NCBI GenBank assembly: GCA_963836605.1
Contig: CAWIKB010000012.1
Span: 62,001 to 126,000 of the forward strand
DNA: 64,000 nt
From: Bog-473 sp963836605
Lineage (GTDB): Bacteria > Actinomycetota > Acidimicrobiia > Acidimicrobiales > RAAP-2
Reading direction: 5' to 3'
Part shown: piece after piece, positions 45,110 to 53,997 of the stretch
How the letters are laid out: each line of letters starts with the position of its first letter
Numbering within the stretch: position 1 is the stretch's first letter
The notes under the pieces: model-generated
What the model saw: the letters and a program-made list of their open reading frames with translations, nothing else
Told to the model about the DNA's origin: nothing
The model's database searches: none
Made by a program: the position numbers and the translations under genes

Positions 45110-46647
45110 TCAACCGGGGGCGCGCGCCACGCTCGCCCCGGCGAAACGGCCGAACATGGTGCTGTCCCCGATGGAGAGGCCGCTGGCGTAGCCGAAGGAG
45201 CAGACCCCGGCCGTGGTGCGTCCGGCCGCGAAGAGCCCGGGGATCGGATGCCCGCCCAGGTCGATGACCTCTCCGTCGACGGTTGTCTCGAGCCCGCCCA
45301 GGGTAAACGGTGCGTAGGGGGCGGGGCCGATCCGTACGTCGACGGCTCCGAGCGGAGGGACGAGGGGACGGACCCACTCCCGCCCCTTGTGGAACAGCGG
45401 ATCGTCGCCCGAGGCGGCATGGCGGTTGTAGAGCGCCACCGTGGCCTCGAGCGAGCCGGGAGGCAGGCCGATCTCGGCTGCGAGCTCGCCCGGGGTCGCA
45501 CAGACCCAGGTGGCGGCCAGGCCCATCCAATTCACCTCGTAGGTGGCTTCGTCGACGATGAGGTAGACCTCGCCGTCCTGGGCGTACAGCGCGGACTGGC
45601 CGACCCTTCCCATGTAGGTGTCCTCGTTGATGAACCGCTGACCCGCGCCGTTGACCAGGATCCCGTGGATGAGCGTGCGCGGTGGCGTGAGCGGCAACGA
45701 CACTTCTCCGGAGTACATGTGACGTACGGAGGCGCCGAGGGCCTGGGCCATGCGGATGCCCCGCCCGTCGTCCCCTTCGGTCCCCACCTTGAAGTTGCCG
45801 CGCACGAGCGGGGGGCAGTGCTGTCGCAGCATGTCGTCGTTGAAGATGAAGCCTCCCGCGGTCAGCACGACTCCGCGCCGGGCCCGCAGCGAGACCGTCC
45901 CCCCGAAGCGCTGGCCCTGCACGCCGACCACTCGACCGTCGTCGACCACCAGGCGGTCCACCCTGGTGTCAAAGGAGGGCACCGCCCCGGCGGCGGTCGC
46001 GGCGGCGGCCAGGTGCTGCATGAGAAGCCAACCGGTGGATCGTTGGTCTTGGCCAGATGCCCTCGCGGCGCCGGGGTGGCAATCTCGTTGAAGGGGTAGG
46101 CGTCCTCGCCGCCGGAGTACACCAGCCCTTCGGTGCCGTCGGGTGCCATGGAGGTCTCCGCGCAGAAGGTCGGGTCGAACGGCACCCCCCGGGCGACCAG
46201 CCAGTCGAAGTGGCCCAGGCTCTCGGCGCAGTACCGGGCGATCTTGGACTCATCGGGGTCCGGCCCGCACGCTGCCATCATGTAGGCGAACATGTTCTCG
46301 GTCGTGTCCGTAAATCCGCAGGCCTGCTGTATCGGCGTCCCGCCGCCCAGGTAGACGATGCCCTCCGCCAACGCCGCCGCGCCCCCCGGACCTCCCGTGC
46401 GCTCGGTCACCATGACCTGGGCTCCGGCTTCCGCTGCAGTGCACGCGGCCGTCGAGCCGGCCGCGCCGAACCCCACCACGACGACATCGGCCGTGTCGTC
46501 CCAGGAGCGGATGTCCGCCACATCGCAGGGTGTCACGTCTGCCGGTTCGCTCACTCTGTCCCTCCCGAGGCTGTCGGATGACGGTAGCCGGTCGGTAGCG
46601 GCCGTCCTGTCCGCGTGCTGGTCCTTGGCCTCGTAGCCCTCAGCCAC
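45110..46647 (-). pseudogene. FAD-dependent dehydrogenase (3-ketosteroid dehydrogenase/fumarate reductase flavoprotein type), frameshifted
   Basis: The N-terminal frame from GTG 46647 carries TADVVVVGFGAAGSTAACTA (dinucleotide fold) and GGGTPIQQACGF, reading to HLAKTNDPP. The frame then breaks near 46035, and the other frame resumes as GWLLMQHLAAAATAAGA, VLTAGGFIFND and the C-terminal GLFAAGRTTAGVCSFGYASG. One missing base would restore a protein of about 512 residues, normal for the family. The 5' end overlaps the udgB stop by 8 bases (GTGGCTGA). Substrates of relatives are steroids or other enones. Whether the break is real is undecided. Confidence 0.8.
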
Positions 46648-47323
46648 CGATCGCCCGGGCCCGGGCGAAGACGGCGTCGAACATGGGCTCGGTCAGGCGA
46701 CCGGTGAACGTGTTCTGCTGGCTCGGGTGATACGAGCAGAGGAGCGTCCGGCCGTCGGGCAGCGCGTGCTCGGCCAGGTGGCCGAAGGCGGGGCGCGGGC
46801 GCAACCCGAAGAGTCCCGCCACGCTCTGGAAGGCGAATTGGCCGAGCACCACCGTGACCCTGACCTCGTGCAGCAACTCCAGTTCCCGGGCCAGGTAGGG
46901 CGCACAGGCCGCCCGCTCCGCGGCGTCGGGCTTGTTGGCCGGCGGGGCACAGTGCACCGCCGCCGTGACGTAGGCCCCTTCGAGTTCGAGCCCGTCACCG
47001 GGCGCCGTACTCGTCGCCTGGGTGGCGTACCCGGCCCGGAACAGGGCGCCGAAGAGCCAATCCCCCGAGCGGTCCCCGGTGAACATGCGCCCGGTTCGAT
47101 TGGCCCCATGGGCGGCCGGGGCCAGGCCGACGATGGCCAGGCGGGCCCGGGGATCCCCGAATCCCGGCACGGCGCGGCCCCAGTAGGTCTGCCCTGCGTA
47201 CGAAGCCCGGGGCGCGGCCGCCACCTGCTCCCGCCAGCGCACCAGGCGGGGGCAACGGCGGCAATCCGCCACCTCTGCCTGCACCGCCACCAGCGAGTCC
47301 TCCTGGGCCCGGTCCGAATCCAC
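46640..47323 (-). CDS. udgB: Uracil-DNA glycosylase, family 5 (UdgB)
   Basis: A 227-residue [4Fe-4S] glycosylase. Cluster cysteines are likely C21, C24, C125 and C140. Motif A is GLAPAAHGANRTGRMFTGD (67-85), lacking the polar Asp/Asn of other families as expected for family 5, and motif B is SYHPSQQNTFTGR (197-209). It excises uracil and deaminated purines from DNA. GTG 47323 is used; the frame runs on to 47968 only as antisense of the phosphomutase. It is divergent from the phosphomutase operon by 25 bases. Confidence 0.92.
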   Translation of the reverse strand: MDSDRAQEDSLVAVQAEVADCRRCPRLVRWREQVAAAPRASYAGQTYWGRAVPGFGDPRARLAIVGLAPAAHGANRTGRMFTGDRSGDWLFGALFRAGYATQATSTAPGDGLELEGAYVTAAVHCAPPANKPDAAERAACAPYLARELELLHEVRVTVVLGQFAFQSVAGLFGLRPRPAFGHLAEHALPDGRTLLCSYHPSQQNTFTGRLTEPMFDAVFARARAIGG

Positions 47324-47348
47324 AGCGCAGAGCGTACGATGGCTGCCC

Positions 47349-48035
47349 GTGCCCGCATCCTCCCGCTCCGCCCCCGCACGTAGAACCGGCCGTCGATCTG
47401 CGCAGGGACCCGCGCCGACGGTGGTCCTGTTGGTCCGCCACGGTACGACCCCGACCACCGGGAAGAAGCTGCCCGGGAGAGCAGCCGGTCTGCACCTGGC
47501 CGAGAAGGGACGGGCCCAGGCTGACGCCGTGGCCGAACGGATCGGCTCCATGGAGAAGCGACCGACCGCCGTGTACGCCTCGCCGCTGGAGCGGACGCGT
47601 GAGACGGCGGCGCCCATCGCGTCGGCCCTCGGCCTCCGGGTCCGTTCGGCGCCCGGCCTGATCGAGGCCGATGTGGGCGAATGGACGGAGAGATCGCTGC
47701 GCACGCTGTCCCGGACCAAGGAGTGGTCCAAGGTGCAGCGCTGGCCCAGCGGGTTCCGGTTCCCCGGTGGCGAGTCGTTCGCCGACATGTCGGTGCGCAG
47801 CCTGGACGCTGTGTTGGGCCTGGTGGCCCAGCATCCGGGCCAGACCATCGTCGCTGTCTCCCACGCCGATCCCATCAAGGCCGTCATCGCGGCGACCGCG
47901 GGCATTCCTCTCGATCTCATGCAGCGCCTGGTCATCTCGCCGTGCTCCATCTCCGCCCTGCTGTTCACTTACGGCGGGCCGGTCGTGCTGTGCCTCAACT
48001 CCACCGCGACGCTCGGCGAGTTGGTCCTGTCGTGA
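47349..48035 (+). CDS. Histidine phosphatase (MSMEG_4193-type phosphomutase family, TIGR03848)
   Basis: A 228-residue phosphoglycerate-mutase-fold protein. The catalytic start is VVLLVRHGTTP (Arg30-His31-Gly32), then ASPLERTRETAAPIA, PGLIEADVGEW and the second His in AVSHADPIKAVIA. The continuation KKLPGRAAGLHLAEKG fits the MSMEG_4193 family. In actinobacteria this family nearly always occurs with the next two genes. The reaction is unknown. GTG 47349 is one possible start; a later one is possible. The stop overlaps the next start (GTGA). Confidence 0.88.
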   Translation: MPASSRSAPARRTGRRSAQGPAPTVVLLVRHGTTPTTGKKLPGRAAGLHLAEKGRAQADAVAERIGSMEKRPTAVYASPLERTRETAAPIASALGLRVRSAPGLIEADVGEWTERSLRTLSRTKEWSKVQRWPSGFRFPGGESFADMSVRSLDAVLGLVAQHPGQTIVAVSHADPIKAVIAATAGIPLDLMQRLVISPCSISALLFTYGGPVVLCLNSTATLGELVLS

Positions 48036-48550
48036 GTGACGACGTCGACTACGACGCACCGGACCACTGCACCGTCGGCGTCATCGGCGAGGTGGGGGCG
48101 CGGCTCTTTCTCTTCTACGTGCGCCAGGGCATCACCGAGACGACGGTCAAGGTCGAGAAGCAGCAGGTGTCGGTGCTGGCCAGCTATCTGGGCCGGATCG
48201 TCAAGGAGCTCGGGCGGCCGGGCCATCTGCCCGACGACCTGGCTTTCTACGGGAGCGAGGATCCCGAGTGGGTGGTGGGTACCATCGGGGTCTCCTACGA
48301 CGAGGAGCTCGATCGGGTGGTCGTCGTCCTCGAGGAAGCCGCTGAGGTGGAGGACGACGACGAAGACGAGGACGAGAGCGGCCACGCGCTCCGCGTCGCC
48401 CTCTCGCGCGAGCAGGCGGCGGGGTTCGCCATTCACGCCACCCGCCTGGTGGAAGCCGGGAGGCCGCCGTGCCCGCTCTGCGGTCTCCCGCTCGATCCGG
48501 CCGGCCACGACTGTCCGAGGACAAACGGCCACCGACCCCCCGTGACCTGA
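48032..48550 (+). CDS. DUF3090 family protein (TIGR03847)
   Basis: A 172-residue protein beginning VSDDVDYDAPDHCTVGVIG, with the diagnostic ARLFLFYVRQG and VEKQQVSVLASYLGRI. A very acidic stretch (EVEDDDEDEDESG) is followed by REQAAGFAIHATRLVEAGRPP and a C-terminal C-P-L-C...GHDCPRTNGH zinc-knuckle-like end. GTG 48032 overlaps the phosphomutase stop by 4 bases. The family is of unknown function and is a constant partner of its two neighbours. Confidence 0.88.
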   Translation: MSDDVDYDAPDHCTVGVIGEVGARLFLFYVRQGITETTVKVEKQQVSVLASYLGRIVKELGRPGHLPDDLAFYGSEDPEWVVGTIGVSYDEELDRVVVVLEEAAEVEDDDEDEDESGHALRVALSREQAAGFAIHATRLVEAGRPPCPLCGLPLDPAGHDCPRTNGHRPPVT

Positions 48551-48555
48551 ACGTC

Positions 48556-49266
48556 GTGGCCGACGAATCCGTAGCGCGCCTTCTGACTGAAGGCGCGATG
48601 GAAGTGCACGGGAGGATCGCCGGGAGCTCCAACGCCACGCTATTGGTGACCTGTCGGCTCGGGGGCGAGGAGTTGCTGGCCGTCTACAAGCCGCATTCGG
48701 GCGAGCGCCCGCTCTGGGATTTCCCCGGCGGCCTCCACCGGCGCGAGGTGGCCGCGTACGTCCTGTCGGAGTCACTGGGCTGGGGACTGGTTCCCGAGAC
48801 GGTCGAACGCCCCGAAGCGCCCTTCGGGCTCGGGTCGGTGCAGCGCTTCGTTCCCGAGGACGGCACCTCGCACTACTTCACCCTGCGCGAGGATCCCCGC
48901 TGGCGTCGAGACCTGATCCGCCTGTGCGCGTTCGACGTGGCCGCCAACAACGCCGACCGCAAGAGTGGGCACGTGCTCCTGGCCGAGGGGCGCATCTGGG
49001 CCATCGACAACGGCCTCTGCTTCAACGAGGACGACAAGTTGCGCACGGTGATCTGGGACTTCGGAGGTGCGCCTCTGGCACCCGACGACACCGCCGCGTT
49101 GGAGCACTTCGCCCGGGCGGGCCCCCCACCGGCCCTCTGCGACCTCCTCACCCCGCCCGAGGTGGCGGCCCTGGGACACAGGGTCGGTTGGCTGGTCACC
49201 CACGGGGTGCTCCCCGAAATGGCCGACGACGGCGAGTGGCCTCCCTACCCCTGGCCTCTGGTCTAA
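48556..49266 (+). CDS. SCO1664-family protein (TIGR03843), kinase-like
   Basis: A 236-residue protein. VYKPHSGERPLWDFPGGLHRREVAA resembles the Lys-containing N-lobe of the PI3/4-kinase-like fold, and FDVAANNADRKSGHVLL with WAIDNGLCFNEDDK resembles its catalytic loop and metal-binding Asp. This likely phosphotransferase is of unknown substrate. GTG 48556 is preferred because it begins 5 bases after the DUF3090 stop; GTG 48469 would overlap that gene by 82 bases. Confidence 0.85.
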   Translation: MADESVARLLTEGAMEVHGRIAGSSNATLLVTCRLGGEELLAVYKPHSGERPLWDFPGGLHRREVAAYVLSESLGWGLVPETVERPEAPFGLGSVQRFVPEDGTSHYFTLREDPRWRRDLIRLCAFDVAANNADRKSGHVLLAEGRIWAIDNGLCFNEDDKLRTVIWDFGGAPLAPDDTAALEHFARAGPPPALCDLLTPPEVAALGHRVGWLVTHGVLPEMADDGEWPPYPWPLV

Positions 49267-49369
49267 GGGCGGGCGAGGGAAGGAATCTGGCCCTCGGCGG
49301 GCCAGGCTGTCGACGTAACGCTAGCGCTCGTCGTCATCTATTCACGTCGCCTGTGCCCGCTGGATTCGT

Positions 49370-49771
49370 TCAGGCTGGCACAAAGCTGAACCGCACCTTC
49401 CGTTGGGAATTGTCCATGTTGAGGTCCACCAACACCACGGACTGCCACGTGCCGAGTGCGGGGCGACCCCCAAACACAGGAACCATCATTGACGGGCTGA
49501 CGAACGCGGGGAGGACGTGGTCAGCTCCGTGACCCGGAGAGCCGTGAGCATGCTGATATCGATCATCACGCGGGAGCAGCCTGTCCAGAGCGACCTTCAG
49601 ATCTGCTTCGGACCCCGAGCCTGTTTCCATGAGTGCGAGCCCAGCAGTGGCGTGCGGAACGAACACGTTGACCAGACCATCGGCATTTCCGCGGCAGAAT
49701 CGCTTCAGGTCTTCGGATATATCGACTATTCGCCGCCTTGACGTATCAATGTCGATTTCAAATGTCTCCAC
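49370..49771 (-). CDS. YjbQ/UPF0047 family protein
   Basis: A 133-residue protein with the family features VNVFVPHATAGLALMETG and GHGADHVLPAFVSPSMMVPV, then LGTWQSVVLVDLNMD. Conserved His and Glu residues suggest a metal site. Members show weak thiamine-phosphate synthase activity in E. coli, hence the name secondary thiamine-phosphate synthase; the real role is not settled. Convergent with the SCO1664-family gene. Confidence 0.9.
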   Translation of the reverse strand: METFEIDIDTSRRRIVDISEDLKRFCRGNADGLVNVFVPHATAGLALMETGSGSEADLKVALDRLLPRDDRYQHAHGSPGHGADHVLPAFVSPSMMVPVFGGRPALGTWQSVVLVDLNMDNSQRKVRFSFVPA

Positions 49772-49902
49772 TCACCAGACATTCTGGCGTGCCGAGAGCG
49801 AACGGGCGATTCCGCTATCCGAGTGTCCCAGACGCCGGGACGCGGCGCCCCCCTGCACAATCGGGTAGCGCCACCATCCGCTCAACAGCGGGTCAGCGGG
49901 AA

Positions 49903-50943
49903 TCACTTGGAGAGCTTGATGGTGCCCTGATGGTCGTCGTAGATGATGGTGAAGGCGTAGAAGGCCTGCACACCAGTGTTGACGTAGGGACCGTGCCCCG
50001 ACTTGATTCGCACCAAGTTCTGGGATTTGGCGGTACCCGTGGTGAACGCCCAGAAAGGGGTGCCGGCACCCTTCTGGGCCACAGTGGCCGGCAGGCCCCT
50101 TTGCACCTGGCCCAAGGCCGTGGTGGTGGGCAGTGTGCCGAGGACCGAGCCTGAGACTTGGAACGACGGAGTCCCAGTATCGAACAGGCCCGGCGTGCAC
50201 TCCTGTGCCGTGCCGATGGTGGTGCAGAACGGCAAAGCGGAGTCGTTCCAAAGAGGCCGGCTCCCGGTGGCCTCAAGCCGTTTCATCTGGAAGGTGGCCG
50301 CAATCATGGTGCTCTGCGGTGCCCGCGCACCGAGAACGAGCGTCCCCACCGTGCCGCTCAGATGCACGCTCCAGCTCTGGCCGAGGGTCCCGGGCATCGC
50401 CAAAATGGGACTGGTCACCGACCCACGGCTGCGCTGGGTGCCGATGCCCAGGATCCCATCAGCGCCTGTCTTTGCTGCGAATCCGGCAATGCCGCCGGCC
50501 GCCTTGCAGGTGGGCTTCGACGCGGTGCACGAGGCATTGCTGACCAACGAGAATGGAACCCGACCAGCGGTCGCCTGAGAGCCGATGGTGACGACGGCCG
50601 AGGCCACGACACCAGTGAACTTGTGCCCTCCGGCATAGGTGATGTTGGACCGCTGGGAGGTGACGCTCACTCCCGCTCCCGGTGTCGCGTTCAGGGCACT
50701 GTCAAATACGTGGAGGCCCGAAGAACCGGTGTCGAGGATGACGGGCACGGGCTTTGATGCTCCAACGCGCACCTCGACTATCGGGGAGGCGCCGACCGCG
50801 CTGCCCCGCGCTCCGGCCACGCTGAGAGGTACGACGACGGGCTTCGTGGCAGCGTCCGCATTCCCTTCTGCCACGAACACTCCGGCAATGGCCCCGGCGC
50901 TGGTCGCAGCAGCGGTGAGCTTGAGAAGGGTCTTGCCGATCAT
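49903..50943 (-). CDS. Exported pepsin-like (A1-type) aspartic protease
   Basis: A 346-residue protein with a signal peptide (MIGKTLLKLTAAATSAGAIA, then GVFVAEGNADAA). It shows two catalytic motifs of a bilobal pepsin fold: VPVILDTGSSGLHVF (Asp71) and PGLFDTGTPSFQV (Asp255). Between them are a flap-like NITYAGGHKFTG with Tyr103 and the typical ADGILGIG turn. Two cysteine pairs (C139/C146, C240/C249) could form disulfides. Pepsin-like proteases are uncommon in bacteria. It is expected to be secreted or cell-wall associated. It has no evident operon partner. Confidence 0.75.
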   Translation of the reverse strand: MIGKTLLKLTAAATSAGAIAGVFVAEGNADAATKPVVVPLSVAGARGSAVGASPIVEVRVGASKPVPVILDTGSSGLHVFDSALNATPGAGVSVTSQRSNITYAGGHKFTGVVASAVVTIGSQATAGRVPFSLVSNASCTASKPTCKAAGGIAGFAAKTGADGILGIGTQRSRGSVTSPILAMPGTLGQSWSVHLSGTVGTLVLGARAPQSTMIAATFQMKRLEATGSRPLWNDSALPFCTTIGTAQECTPGLFDTGTPSFQVSGSVLGTLPTTTALGQVQRGLPATVAQKGAGTPFWAFTTGTAKSQNLVRIKSGHGPYVNTGVQAFYAFTIIYDDHQGTIKLSK

Positions 50944-51220
50944 GGTGCGCTCCTGAGGTTTCCGAGGTGTCTAAAGCCACTATGCGGGGGAGATGTAAGG
51001 ATTCAATGAGAGAGAGGGTGGTGCGAGCGCGGCATCCGACGGTTCGCGCGTCCCGGCTGACAGAGGAGATCCTGTCCTCGAAGGCTGGAACGCGGAGCAC
51101 CTCTCCGGGTACATTCCAGAACCTTGGCCCTCGGCGGGGTCGCCTCGTACGCACCATCGGGATAGTCCTGGGAGCCTAGAAGTCCCTTGGTAACCGGAGG
51201 TTACGGCGGTCCTCATGGGT
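50944..51220. other. Intergenic stretch, no gene recognised
   Basis: About 280 bases upstream of the protease gene. Nothing with recognisable protein similarity was seen on either strand. The protease promoter should be here. Confidence 0.4.
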
Positions 51221-51505
51221 TCAGGATGCAAGCCAAGGCAGACCGACAGCGGTCGCGATCGCCGCAGCCTGACGCTGCGCTCCTTCCGACTCGCGACCAT
51301 TCCGAAGTGCTTTCACGAGGTGCTGAAGGGCGAGGGCGCAGAATGGTCGAGCTCCAAGTTGGTCGTTGCGCTTGACAGCCGCTCTGAGGTGATCGATGCC
51401 GTCCTGCTGGGCGCCCATTCCCAATGCCAGTAGACCGGCAGTCACGTTCACCCGATGACGAGGTCGCACGTCTATCTGTGGGCACGCGCCGGCGGCGTCA
51501 CCCAT
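51221..51505 (-). pseudogene. TPR-type C-terminal fragment of a large regulator or cyclase
   Basis: The minus strand reads a helical segment with GLLALGMGAQQDGIDHLRAA, KRNDQLGARPFCALALQHL and AAAIATAVGLPWLAS. The pattern (a paired-helix repeat, L-G-A-R-P, an Ala-rich helix and LGLP at the end) resembles the last TPR units of LuxR/AfsR-type ATPases or adenylate cyclases. Those proteins are 900 or more residues, so this would be a relic; the rest is absent. The assignment is tentative. Confidence 0.35.
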
Positions 51506-51616
51506 CGCAACCTCGGCGTCAAGGACTCCGGAGAACCGCTACCCGACTGGTTCTTCACGCAGGGCTTCACTTGCAAGCGGCCGCCGCGCCTGACCCCGCG
51601 GTGACATCATGTTCTC

Positions 51617-52258
51617 GTGCCTGATAGTCCGGATCATTCCGAGATCCGCCGCAGCTACGACTTACTTGCCGAGCGGTACTCGGCTCAGCTGGGTGACGAG
51701 CTCGTCTACAAGCCCCTCGACCGGGCCTTGCTGGATGCGCTCATCAAACAACACCTAGCTGGCACATCGATTGTCGACCTGGGCTGTGGGCCCGGCCACG
51801 TCGCAGCCTGGCTCACCGCTCGTGGAGTGGCAGCGGTTGGGATCGATATGTCTCCGGGGATGGTCGCGGTGGCCCAACGCGAGCATCCAGAGGTCGAGTT
51901 CCGGCAGGGAGACCTGCTTTCACTACCGGCGAACGACGGCGAGTTCGGATCGGCAGTTGCCTTTTACTCGATCATTCACCTCGGCGCTCACGAGTTGGCA
52001 CCCGCGTTTTCCGAACTACGACGCGTGTTGATTGCTGGCGGACGCCTGCTCGTTGCCTTCCACGTCGGTGATGAGGTCCGACACGTCGACGAGCTCTGGG
52101 GCCAGGGCGTTGATCTTGACTTTCGATTCCTCGAAACGGCGGCGGTGGTCGAGATCCTGGATGCTGCGGGGTTCGAAATCGAGGCGCAGCTGGAGCGCAG
52201 GAGTTACCCGGAGGAAGTCGACACCCGCAGGGCCTACGTCATGGCCCGATGTCGTTGA
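51617..52258 (+). CDS. Class I SAM-dependent methyltransferase
   Basis: A 213-residue protein with a Methyltransf_25/11-like fold. Motif I is IVDLGCGPGHVAAWL (52-66). The acidic residue that binds the ribose is in VGIDMSPGM, and motif II-III appears in VEFRQGDLLSLP, with RRVLIAGGRLLVAFH. The N-terminal RRSYDLLAERYSAQL is typical of small-molecule methyltransferases. The substrate is unknown. A GTG start is used at 51617. Confidence 0.88.
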   Translation: MPDSPDHSEIRRSYDLLAERYSAQLGDELVYKPLDRALLDALIKQHLAGTSIVDLGCGPGHVAAWLTARGVAAVGIDMSPGMVAVAQREHPEVEFRQGDLLSLPANDGEFGSAVAFYSIIHLGAHELAPAFSELRRVLIAGGRLLVAFHVGDEVRHVDELWGQGVDLDFRFLETAAVVEILDAAGFEIEAQLERRSYPEEVDTRRAYVMARCR

Positions 52259-52500
52259 AGTACCGAACTCGACCCCACGACTACGTCCGAGAAGTGATGC
52301 TGGACAACAGAAGAGCGCCCCATAGCGCGAATTCGATCCCGATGACCGCCCTGTCCCCGAACGCTGCCGGAACACACCGTCACTTCGAAGGAGTCGGAAC
52401 CCGTGACTCCAGCCGCTCCGATATAGACATGCATCCGAAAGCAAAACCTCTCCGGATCTGTGGGCGACAGAGCATTCGACTCCTCAAGGGTGAGAACCAT
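52259..52500. other. Intergenic stretch, no gene recognised
   Basis: No convincing gene between the methyltransferase and the terminator-like hairpin; short open frames here lack recognisable features. Confidence 0.4.
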
Positions 52501-52558
52501 TCCCCGTTCCGGGGAACTGACACATCGATGGCGGGGGCGCGGGGCCCCCGCCATCGAT
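52501..52558 (-). terminator. Strong hairpin, likely terminator of the Liv-type operon
   Basis: Left arm ATCGATGGCGGGGGC (52524-52538), 5-base loop and right arm GCCCCCGCCATCGAT (52544-52558) form a perfect 15-bp stem. A second small inverted repeat, TCCCC-GTTCC-GGGGA, lies at 52501-52515. The hairpin is 29 bases beyond the stop of the binding-protein gene. There is no clear U tract, as is common for actinobacterial terminators. It may stop transcripts from both sides. Confidence 0.75.
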
Positions 52559-52586
52559 CGCATCCTTCACGACCGCATCCTTGCCG

Positions 52587-53987
52587 TCAGCCGCCGGACG
52601 TCGAGACCAGCTTCTCCGGCGGGGTGCTGACCTTGCCCGTGTACTTCTCGATCGAGCCGGAGCCGACGTTGGTCGTCTGAATCGGCCCGACGGGGGTGCC
52701 GCCGATCCAACTGCCCGTCGGGGTGACCGCCGGCGGGGCGGTGGTGCTGAGCTTGACCACCTCGGCCCCCTGGTAGCCGTAGTGCACGCTGCTCGAGTAG
52801 GAGAGCGGCACGTAGCCGGGCGTGACGAAGGACTTGCCGTCGTTGGCCAGAGCGGCCTGCAGGCTGGCCCGGGTCGGGTTCTTCCCGGCGGCCTTCAGGG
52901 CCTGGATAAAGGTGTACCCCAACGCGATGCCGTACTGCGTGTTGCCGTCCAGGCCGGACTTGGCGTAGAGGCTCGGCGCGTACTTCTGCAGGATGTTCTT
53001 CTCCACCTGCACCCAGGCGTTGGAGGTGTCGTTCTCCGGGGCGAAGTACGAGTCGGTGATGGCCCCGTTCAACAGCCCACCGGCGGCGGCGGCCTGCGCG
53101 GCGGTGCCGCCACCCTTGGTGGTGAAGGAGGACAGCAGCGGCCCGACCGTCGGGCCGTCGGCGCCGACATTGGAGAGGACGTACTGCGGGCTGTACCCGA
53201 TGGCCGCGGCCGGCAGCATGGCCAGCGCCGTGGCGGCGGGAATGGTGGCCATGGCCACCACCTGCGCGCCGGCCGCCTTCAGGGCCGCCACCTGGTTGGA
53301 CAGGGGTCCGGCCAGGGTCGAGGCGTCATAGGTCTGACGCGACACCACCGACGAGGACGGGATCTCCATGTTCAGCCCCTTGACGAAGTCCTGGCCGAAC
53401 TCGTCGCCCTGGGTCAGGTAGCCCACCTTCTCGCCCGCGAAGTGCGCCTTGATGTACGCGCCGAGGAGCTTGCCCTCGACCGTGTACGGCGGCTGCCACC
53501 CGCTGCTTTCGGGGTACTTCGAGCTGCTCCAGCAATTGCAGCCCGACTCGATGAACATCTGCGGGACCTTCTGTGCGTTCAAGAAGCTCTGCACCGCCGT
53601 CTGGGTCGGGGTCCCGAGGGAGCCCACGTCGGCGAAGATGTTGTCCTGCAGGACCAGCTTCCGGGTCAGGGTGGCGGTATTGGCCGGGTTGTACCCGTCG
53701 TCGAGGTACGTGTACTTGATCTTGCGCCCGTTCACCCCGCCGTTGGCGTTGGCCCAGGCGAAGATGGCCTGCATGGCCGGGGCGATCTCGTCGTAACCCG
53801 GCGCGGCCGGGCCGGTGAGCGGCACCGTGGCCCCGATCAGGACCTGGGACGACGTCACCCCCGGTGTCGAGGCTGCCCCGGCCGGCGTCGAAGTGGTCAC
53901 CACCGTCGTGGCCAGGGTCACCCCCAGGGCCCCGGCTGCGATGATGCGCCCCCATCGTCCGATTGCTCTGTGACTCTTCTGTCTCAT
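52587..53987 (-). CDS. livK: ABC transporter substrate-binding protein, branched-chain amino acid type
   Basis: A 466-residue exported binding protein of the Peripla_BP_6 family. A twin-basic start and hydrophobic signal (IIAAGALGVTLATTVVTTS) precede SSQVLIGATVPLTGPAAPGYD, the family's first strand, and WANANGGVNGRKIKYTYLDDGY. DVGSLGTPTQTAV and GYLTQGDEFGQDFVKGL follow. The ligand may be amino acids, amides or aromatic acids. ATG 53987 has a strong AAAGGAG; the frame upstream is not used. It is the last gene of the operon. Confidence 0.9.
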   Translation of the reverse strand: MRQKSHRAIGRWGRIIAAGALGVTLATTVVTTSTPAGAASTPGVTSSQVLIGATVPLTGPAAPGYDEIAPAMQAIFAWANANGGVNGRKIKYTYLDDGYNPANTATLTRKLVLQDNIFADVGSLGTPTQTAVQSFLNAQKVPQMFIESGCNCWSSSKYPESSGWQPPYTVEGKLLGAYIKAHFAGEKVGYLTQGDEFGQDFVKGLNMEIPSSSVVSRQTYDASTLAGPLSNQVAALKAAGAQVVAMATIPAATALAMLPAAAIGYSPQYVLSNVGADGPTVGPLLSSFTTKGGGTAAQAAAAGGLLNGAITDSYFAPENDTSNAWVQVEKNILQKYAPSLYAKSGLDGNTQYGIALGYTFIQALKAAGKNPTRASLQAALANDGKSFVTPGYVPLSYSSSVHYGYQGAEVVKLSTTAPPAVTPTGSWIGGTPVGPIQTTNVGSGSIEKYTGKVSTPPEKLVSTSGG

Positions 53988-53997
53988 CACTGCTCCT

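Noticed and set aside
51455..51604. 49-codon plus-strand frame starting MTRSHVYLWARAGG
   Set aside because: There is no family match and no ribosome site, and it overlaps the TPR-like fragment; kept out for lack of support.
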